A DNA stretch of 64,000 nt from Thalassoglobus sp. JC818 (GTDB lineage Bacteria; Planctomycetota; Planctomycetia; Planctomycetales; Planctomycetaceae). The stretch is from contig NZ_JBFEFI010000002.1 in NCBI RefSeq assembly GCF_040717535.1, forward strand, positions 124,001-188,000, given 5' to 3'. The notes below the pieces were generated by a model that ran no database searches, was not told the DNA's origin, and saw nothing but the letters and a program-made list of their open reading frames with translations. A program made the position numbers and the translations under genes. Shown in pieces: positions 58,089 through 64,000 of this stretch (the first letter of the stretch is position 1; each line of letters starts with the position of its first letter).

Positions 58089-59870
58089 CTACTGAGATCG
58101 TGGAGGAATGTGAAGCAGATGGCTGTAAATCACGAATCCGTTTTGCTGCGGAGAAATCTGCTCCCCCGCAAAGAAGTCGTCTGAGAGTGAAGTTCTCAAA
58201 TAAACGTGGACTTTGTCTGGGGCGAAGATCGTCCCATTGACCAACTCATCGAGGTTCTCGACTCCGAGGTCCTCAGCGATCAGCGTCCACTCGTTCATGT
58301 CGAGTAATTTTGACGGAGGATTTTCCTCTTGGTTGCGGTATTGATAGGCGTTGTAAGCGTTGACCGAAGCTTCGTTGATAAAGGATTGCAGAGGGCGAAG
58401 CTGTAAAACGTCGCCAGTCGATCCAGTTGGAGCAAGAACCCCCTCCGAGACTGAGAGTTGGATGAGGTCATTCCGATAGATCGCATAGCCGACGAGATCC
58501 TCTGGCCATTGTTGCCCGCTTGCCGGGAGCAAACGGATCACTTTCAGGTCTTCATTTTCGACCTGCAATTGGTCGACCTGAATCGGCAGTCCGACAGTCT
58601 GGGCTACTCCTCCGTCGATGATCGTTCGGTTCGAGAACGCCGGAACTTCCGTCATCATCAATCCGTTCGGTGGGTTGAGCACCTGACCAGGGATTCGTTC
58701 ATCTGATTGACCGGACGAGTAAGCGACATTCAGCTTCGGATGCACGATCAGATACTGGGAACCGCTGGTGACGAAAAGGTTGCTCCATTGTTTCACGATC
58801 CATCGGCCTGGTGGCCCTGCTTGCGCCAGGACGACCGAGTGGATTGATGTTTCTTCTCCGTAGCCCCGTTTTCCTACGGAGTGAAAGCCAAAGCTGAAGA
58901 GAGTCACCGTTGCCAGAATGACTCCATACGTCATTCGATAGTCTCCCTGCTTGCGGCCAATCAGCCAGCATCCTGGGAATAACAGCAGGAGATAAACCGT
59001 CGCCATGGTGTAGATCAATGGCCAGTTGTGTTCAGGAGTGGTGATCGCGCGAAGTCGCGAAAAGATGGTCCGATTCGGGTCGAGGTTGAGATAGTTCTCA
59101 AACTGCTGCTCCTCAGGACGCGTGATTGGAGCCGGCTGATAAGTCGAACTGTGCCGTTCGACGACACCGGACCCCACGCCAAATTGATCGGACGGCTCGT
59201 TGAGTTCACTCAGGGAAGCGGGGAACTCGGGATATTCACCGACATTGTCCGCGATCAAAGAGACCGTTCCCCCAGCGAATAGCCAGTCTCGAAACGCCTG
59301 AATCTGCGGCTCCTGCCATCTCGGTGTGTGGTCGAGATAAACACGCGTCAGCTTGTTCAGGACAATCGGATTGGTCGGAAAGAGGTCTTCCGCGAACGCA
59401 GGCACAGATTGAAACTTCGAACGACCTTCAGGACGGATCAATTCGACAGCCACAGAACCGGGAGAATCATCCGGCTCGTCGATCTTATAAGAGTCCTCAG
59501 CCAGAACCCGTCCTCTGATGAGCGGTCCCCATTCCAATCGGGTGTCAGAGGCAGATTGCAGGTAAATCACGAACTGCAGATCGCGGTTCCCATAAGGCTC
59601 GATGTAGAGGTCGGGTTGCAGGACCGGAACATCGACAGGCTGAAAGCCCAGAATCGGAGTCAGCGAGACGGCACCCTGCCAGGGTTCTTCAGAGTTGTTG
59701 AAAACGCGGACCGTCAAGAGGTTGAAGTGCTGCGGCGTGACTCGCCCGTCCAGGCCCCACTTCGGTTTTCCCTCGACTTGCAACTCAGCATGAAGCGGTG
59801 TGGCTGCCACCTGTACAAATGTTGCAAAGAGCAAAATCCAGAAGGCGCGTGCTGTGAAGTATTTCCACAT
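58089..59870 (-). CDS. Large membrane protein of the ABC locus, paralogue 1
   Basis: The 593-residue product has a signal-like helix (about 8-28), a beta-rich extracytoplasmic part (about 30-135), a Rossmann-like segment (about 155-215, AFRDWLFAGGTVSLIADN), two membrane helices (about 288-308 and 317-337) and a second beta-rich part (340-593). It shares this layout and several motifs with the protein at 60047, including S.H.V..........W..NL....S.Y after the helices. I do not know the family. Its place beside an ATPase and permease suggests it helps the transporter, as auxiliary proteins do in Gld-type exporters; that is inference. Confidence 0.72.
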   Translation of the reverse strand: MWKYFTARAFWILLFATFVQVAATPLHAELQVEGKPKWGLDGRVTPQHFNLLTVRVFNNSEEPWQGAVSLTPILGFQPVDVPVLQPDLYIEPYGNRDLQFVIYLQSASDTRLEWGPLIRGRVLAEDSYKIDEPDDSPGSVAVELIRPEGRSKFQSVPAFAEDLFPTNPIVLNKLTRVYLDHTPRWQEPQIQAFRDWLFAGGTVSLIADNVGEYPEFPASLSELNEPSDQFGVGSGVVERHSSTYQPAPITRPEEQQFENYLNLDPNRTIFSRLRAITTPEHNWPLIYTMATVYLLLLFPGCWLIGRKQGDYRMTYGVILATVTLFSFGFHSVGKRGYGEETSIHSVVLAQAGPPGRWIVKQWSNLFVTSGSQYLIVHPKLNVAYSSGQSDERIPGQVLNPPNGLMMTEVPAFSNRTIIDGGVAQTVGLPIQVDQLQVENEDLKVIRLLPASGQQWPEDLVGYAIYRNDLIQLSVSEGVLAPTGSTGDVLQLRPLQSFINEASVNAYNAYQYRNQEENPPSKLLDMNEWTLIAEDLGVENLDELVNGTIFAPDKVHVYLRTSLSDDFFAGEQISPQQNGFVIYSHLLHIPPRSQ

Positions 59871-60046
59871 GTGATTCAGTGACCCTGATCAACTGTGACG
59901 GATGGGAAATCGTTGAAATTCTCGAAAACTGAATCCGGAAGGCTCCGAACGTTCTTAATTTTTCATTCTCGTTACCGTAATACGATACGGAGACTCACCG
60001 AATCTGTACACTTGACCGGTCACGACGCCCTATTCCGGAGGCGTTG
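59871..60046. promoter_or_regulatory. Divergent promoter region of the ABC locus
   Basis: These 176 bases separate two diverging transcription units built from paralogous genes. A CCGGAGG ribosome site at 60035 precedes the plus-strand gene. No operator is evident. Confidence 0.4.
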
Positions 60047-62440
60047 ATGCCCTATACTACGCAAATTTGCCGCAGTTCGTTGGTAAACGCTGTGATGGCT
60101 TCTTTCGATCAATCAATTTACATGACAATCTCTCAGTTCTTTCAAAACAATCAACAATTCGTCCACCGAAAATCCGTCGACTACGCGCGATTTCGGTCGA
60201 GTGCGTTTTGGGGTTGTTTGAGCCTGTTTGTCCTTCTCTTCGCAAACAGTGCGAGTGCCGAAGTCGAGATTCTCAATGCTTCAGGCGGAGTCGACGGCTG
60301 GTTCAAGATCGGTCGATGGGCACCTCTGCGATTCGACGTTCAGGTTTCCAATGTGTCAAACTCCAGTGAAGAAGGCGTATCTTCAAGCGGAGAACTAACG
60401 CCGCGAATTCGCACAGTCGATCCCGATGGTCATGCTGTCTACACATCGTTACCGCCACTCTCGGGGAGTTCGGATTCTCTCCAGCACGTGGAAGCACTGT
60501 TTCGCAATGGGCGAAATGATGCCTCTGTGTTGATTGAAATTCTGTCTGAAGGACGAGTGGTCGCCTCAAAGCTTCTGCGTGCAGACGGAGCAGGGAGTTT
60601 GTATTCACTCGAGCAGAATGCACAACTGTGGATGATCGCTGGTGAACAGCCAGCATTCGAAGCTGCATTTCGCCGTGCTTCAGCTGTGAACGCGAAAGCG
60701 ATTCAACTCGTCTCGTTGGAAGACTTCGGCGACTGGCGGGGGACCGGACGGTCGCTCGACTCGGTCGATGTCATCGTTATTAATGCAGACACACCCGTTT
60801 CCGAAGAAGCTTCCGCAGCGATGCAGAAGTGGGTTGAGCGGGGTGGTCGCCTCGTTTTGGCAGTCGGAGCAGATGCTGAGTTGCTGAACAACAGTTCGCT
60901 CGCCAGCTGGCTTCCCAATCAGCCGCACGGGACTGCGGAGATTCGGAACCTGGGTCCGTTGAACGCGATCATTCCGGGAAGCGGTCGGTTGCGAATGATC
61001 GGAAGTTTGACCGGTGCAGACCTGCATGCTGAGAATGGGCTTGTCGTCGCTTCAGGATTGAATCAGCCAATGATCATTCGATCGGGAGTTGGACTCGGTT
61101 TAGTGACGATCTTCGCTTTACGCCTCGATCAGGAGCCTCTTTCTGAATGGGGTTCACGAGCAGAGCTGGCGATGATTCTTGCAGGGCGTGATCCTCTCTG
61201 GAACGATCCAGAATTTCTGCAGCAGCGAGACGACAGCGGTTTGAGTCCAACGGGAGTTGCAGATTTTCAAACACAGATCATCCAGGCAATCGACTCGACC
61301 GACGAGATTCCAAGACACTCATATTGGGTCTCAATGGGCTGGATGGCACTGTTGGCGATCCTCGTCGGACCCATTGACTATTACCTCGTCCATCACGTCA
61401 TTCGACGTCCGAATCTAACATGGATCACATTTCCTCTGTGGCTGGGACTGATTGTCTACACGACATTAAGTTCAGCCAATGCGACGAATTCACATCCAAT
61501 GTCCGCCCGCCAGATGGAAGTGGTGGATGTCGACGCAACGATTGGAACTGTTCGCGGGAGAAGCTGGTTCAATCTCTACAGCCCGACGTCGAGTCGATAC
61601 GACACACATGCGATCGTGGACTTCGGCGAGGCACTCTCTGATGACAATGTCGATTTCACTCTGACAAGCTGGGTCGAACGACCAGAATCGGGCTATCGCG
61701 GCATGTATCGCTCCGGTGGTCTGGATAGTCAAAAGCCAGCTTACAGTGTTTCGGACTTGGGAGACGAAGTCTTCGATTTACCGATTCGAGTCTGGTCGAC
61801 TGGTTCCGTCGCAAGTGAATGGGAAGCAGGCGTCGACATGAAAACGCTCGTTTCCTCAGACCTGTACGATCGAGGGAACGGACGACTCCAGGGAAGCATC
61901 TCGCATGAGCTGCCGGGGGAGATTCAGGACTGGTTTCTGGCTTACGACAATTTCGCATACTCTCCTCGCACGACTTCTGGGGAAGGACTTCAGCCCCTGA
62001 AACCGGGGGAAACATTTCAGTTGGATCTGGCACGAACCAATATTTTGCGTGGTGTCTTGCTCAGAATTCGGACCTCAACCCGTCAGGGAAAAGTCTCGAC
62101 GAAAGTGGACGGACAGGTTGATCGAGAACGGTACGATCCGTTTTCCAGAGACGCTTACGACATCATGAGAATCCTGACATTCTACACCGTCACTGGAGGG
62201 CGTGAGTACTCGACGCTCTCCAACCAGTCGCTGGAAGAACTGGATCTGTCTCAACAAATCGAATTGGGCAAGGCGGTCCTGTTTGGCCGCATGGAGCGAG
62301 GGGCCACGAACTACAACATTAATGGCGAAGCCCCCGAATACGAAGACCGAGCCACGATCGTCCGGATCATCCTTCCCGTTCAAGTCGATGCTGCTGCTCT
62401 GAACGCTCCGCCTGATCCAAACTTGCTGAAAGTTCCTTAG
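60047..62440 (+). CDS. Large membrane protein of the ABC locus, paralogue 2
   Basis: The 797-residue product has an N-terminal hydrophobic helix at about 55-72 (a signal or anchor after a long polar leader; starts at Met17 or Met26 are possible), a beta-rich part (about 75-190), a Rossmann-like segment (about 200-290, MQKWVERGGRLVLAVGADAELL), membrane helices near 435-455 and 465-485 and a C-terminal beta-rich part. It is a paralogue of the minus-strand protein at 58089. CCGGAGG lies 5 bases before the ATG at 60047. It runs into the ATPase gene 76 bases downstream. Family unknown. Confidence 0.75.
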   Translation: MPYTTQICRSSLVNAVMASFDQSIYMTISQFFQNNQQFVHRKSVDYARFRSSAFWGCLSLFVLLFANSASAEVEILNASGGVDGWFKIGRWAPLRFDVQVSNVSNSSEEGVSSSGELTPRIRTVDPDGHAVYTSLPPLSGSSDSLQHVEALFRNGRNDASVLIEILSEGRVVASKLLRADGAGSLYSLEQNAQLWMIAGEQPAFEAAFRRASAVNAKAIQLVSLEDFGDWRGTGRSLDSVDVIVINADTPVSEEASAAMQKWVERGGRLVLAVGADAELLNNSSLASWLPNQPHGTAEIRNLGPLNAIIPGSGRLRMIGSLTGADLHAENGLVVASGLNQPMIIRSGVGLGLVTIFALRLDQEPLSEWGSRAELAMILAGRDPLWNDPEFLQQRDDSGLSPTGVADFQTQIIQAIDSTDEIPRHSYWVSMGWMALLAILVGPIDYYLVHHVIRRPNLTWITFPLWLGLIVYTTLSSANATNSHPMSARQMEVVDVDATIGTVRGRSWFNLYSPTSSRYDTHAIVDFGEALSDDNVDFTLTSWVERPESGYRGMYRSGGLDSQKPAYSVSDLGDEVFDLPIRVWSTGSVASEWEAGVDMKTLVSSDLYDRGNGRLQGSISHELPGEIQDWFLAYDNFAYSPRTTSGEGLQPLKPGETFQLDLARTNILRGVLLRIRTSTRQGKVSTKVDGQVDRERYDPFSRDAYDIMRILTFYTVTGGREYSTLSNQSLEELDLSQQIELGKAVLFGRMERGATNYNINGEAPEYEDRATIVRIILPVQVDAAALNAPPDPNLLKVP

Positions 62441-62516
62441 TGATCAGCGATTACTGAATACAAATCGACCGCCATCTCCTTGGCCTCATTTTTCAATATG
62501 TTCTGGAATCAGTGTT

Positions 62517-63443
62517 GTGATTGAAACCATCAAACTCACGAAGCGGTATGGAGATCTTGTCGCTGCGAACGAGATCACGATTTCACTCAAGGAAGGCGAT
62601 GTCTTCGGGTTCATCGGTCCCAACGGATCGGGGAAGACCACCACGATGCGAATGATCGCGACGCTGCTCAATCCCGACTATGGTGAGTGTTACGTCTGCG
62701 GAAAGTCGATCTACACCAACCCGGATGAAATCCGCCGGCTCGTCGGCTACATGCCCGACTTCTTCGGTGTCTATGACGACATGACAGTCATCGAGTATCT
62801 GGAATTCTTCGCTTCGACTTATCGCATCAATGGTCCGGGGCGACGAAAGGTCTGCGAGGAAAAACTCGAACTGGTCGACATGTCGTTCAAGCGAGATGCA
62901 ATGGTCTCCCAATTGTCGCGAGGGCAGACCCAGCGAATCGGGCTGGCGCGGACACTGCTGCACGATCCTCAGGTTCTCTTGCTGGATGAGCCTGCGAGTG
63001 GATTGGACCCGCGTGCTCGTATCGAGATTCGAAAGCTCCTGCGTCGACTCGGGGAGATGAAGAAAACCGTTATCGTTTCCAGCCACATCCTTCCTGAGCT
63101 GGCCGATGTCTGTACTCGAGTTGGGATCATCGAAAAGGGAAACATGCTCGTCGATGACTATGTCGCTGACGTCATGAAAAAGGCGCGTGAAGCGACTCTG
63201 CTCGAAATTCGAGTGATCGGTGACCCGGAACCGGCAGCGAAGTTGCTGGAACAGCACGACCTTGTGAAAGGGGTCTCAATTACCGGTGAGACGATCTTCG
63301 TGACACTCAACGCAGGCAGCGATGATTACAGTGATCTGCCGTCGGAGCTGATTCAGGCAGGTTTCAAGCTCCGTCAGTTCCGGGAAGAGGAAGTCAATCT
63401 CGAGACCGCCTTCATGGAATTGACCAAAGGGATGCAGCAGTAA
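62517..63443 (+). CDS. ABC transporter ATP-binding protein 2 of the divergent locus
   Basis: The 308-residue ATPase has Walker A GPNGSGKT, signature LSRGQTQR, Walker B LLLLDEPASGLDPRARIEI, H-loop VSSHIL and a C-terminal domain from about residue 220. It closely resembles the ATPase at 56997. The start is GTG (no ATG in frame nearby; the family begins here). No permease gene follows it in the window, so it may share the permease at 55258 or act with the large protein encoded just before it. Confidence 0.93.
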   Translation: MIETIKLTKRYGDLVAANEITISLKEGDVFGFIGPNGSGKTTTMRMIATLLNPDYGECYVCGKSIYTNPDEIRRLVGYMPDFFGVYDDMTVIEYLEFFASTYRINGPGRRKVCEEKLELVDMSFKRDAMVSQLSRGQTQRIGLARTLLHDPQVLLLDEPASGLDPRARIEIRKLLRRLGEMKKTVIVSSHILPELADVCTRVGIIEKGNMLVDDYVADVMKKAREATLLEIRVIGDPEPAAKLLEQHDLVKGVSITGETIFVTLNAGSDDYSDLPSELIQAGFKLRQFREEEVNLETAFMELTKGMQQ

Positions 63444-63750
63444 AGCATTTCATCAGCCTTCCGGGATGTGGGCTCGTCGTACATGATTGGACAGCGGTTT
63501 CGACAGCTGCGAGTTCGAAAAGACTGCCTCAAAAACGCAAAAGTGCTGCGAACTGCTCGGGTAAATCAAGAAACTCTGAGTTCCGACCGTTGCCAGAAAC
63601 CGAGCGACACGGGAGAATAGAACGTGTCCCAAACCCGTTTTTGACTCGGTTTGGGTCTCGGATGTTAATCCGATGTTCGGGTTTTCGGATCACTTCTCAC
63701 GAATTCGTCGACGGTACCAGGCACAATCGAGAGTGGAGGGAGTTTCTCAG
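63444..63750. other. Intergenic region before mcsB
   Basis: The 307 bases contain an 8-base perfect stem (CCCAAACC 63628-63635 with GGTTTGGG 63648-63655) without a T-run; it could be a weak terminator or leader hairpin. No mcsA-like zinc/UVR frame is seen. Confidence 0.35.
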
Positions 63751-64000
63751 GTGGAATTCGATGATCTCAAGGCGACCAGCGGTGAGTGGTTGCGCGGAAC
63801 CGGTCCGGAATCGGATATTGTGATTTCCAGCCGAATCCGTTTGGCCCGGAACGTCGCGGATTTCACTTTTCCCCCGCGGGCCGACGAATCAACTCGTCGC
63901 GAGACCGAAGCTCTGCTGAAAGAGAACATCCGCGAACTCTCAACGGCTTCCGATTTGAAGGTGATCGATGTCGATCAAATCGATGACCTCGATCGAAAAT
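63751..64000 (+). CDS. mcsB: Protein arginine kinase McsB (3' partial)
   Basis: The visible 83 residues match the N-terminus of McsB: a short leader, then DIVISSRIRLARNVADFTFPPRA, the nucleotide-binding block of the phosphagen kinase fold. McsB phosphorylates arginines on proteins marked for ClpCP. The start is GTG at 63751; no ATG lies in frame upstream within the gap. The gene is cut by the right edge. In many bacteria mcsA stands just before mcsB; here the upstream gene is an ABC ATPase. Confidence 0.9.
   Translation, partial: MEFDDLKATSGEWLRGTGPESDIVISSRIRLARNVADFTFPPRADESTRRETEALLKENIRELSTASDLKVIDVDQIDDLDRK

Overview
The window (about 51-52% GC by eye) looks like the chromosome of a planctomycete of the order Planctomycetales, near Gimesia, Rubinisphaera or Thalassoglobus. 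This rests on the mix of families, not on a marker gene: very long secreted PQQ-like beta-propeller proteins, a secreted HEAT-like protein, a NatB permease fused to a CPBP protease, a YhaN-like ATPase fused to DUF4332 domains, an ECF42-type sigma factor with DGPF/YCII satellites, and a McsB-type arginine kinase. Genes lie on both strands in short runs. No tRNA, rRNA, CRISPR array, transposase, integrase or phage gene was found, so this reads as core plus lineage-specific chromosome rather than an island.

Layout. 1-4.0 kb: a large hybrid sensor kinase, cut by the left edge. 4.0-10.6 kb: small stress and envelope genes (helical-bundle protein, CsbD-like, YqaE/Pmp3, ExoD, UPF0391, zinc-ribbon/PH-domain membrane protein, acidic lipoprotein, PRC-barrel protein, PA2169-type protein), several closed by strong intrinsic terminators. 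10.7-16.0 kb: an ECF42-like sigma factor followed by seven co-directional genes (three YCII/DGPF, two PhnB-like VOC, one DinB, one secreted DUF1579); TGTCGA-N17-CG motifs stand before the sigma gene and the first YCII gene. 16.3-27.3 kb: tyrS, a NatA/NatB-CPBP pair, a secreted HEAT-like protein, a secreted esterase, a SEC-C/TPR protein and ribD. 27.3-37.7 kb, minus strand: an amidohydrolase overlapping a 1525-residue beta-propeller protein, then the YhaN-like ATPase with DUF4332 and a degenerate SbcD/YhaO-like partner. 38.0-50.1 kb: purQ, an MMPL/RND exporter, an RluB-type pseudouridine synthase, glgC, a membrane beta-propeller protein, dprA, truB and sppA. 50.4-55.1 kb: a proline/glutamate-rich secreted protein with YHS-like repeats, ahcY and uppS. 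55.2-63.4 kb: a divergent ABC locus with one permease, two paralogous ATPases and two paralogous large membrane proteins. The right edge cuts mcsB.

Most unusual are the ECF42 regulon with its candidate promoters, the ATPase-DUF4332 / dead-phosphoesterase pair, the divergent duplicated ABC locus, the exporter-protease fusion, and a short palindromic repeat present at the purQ stop codon and again inside the ABC operon. All function calls come from reading motifs and family resemblance; no database search was run.
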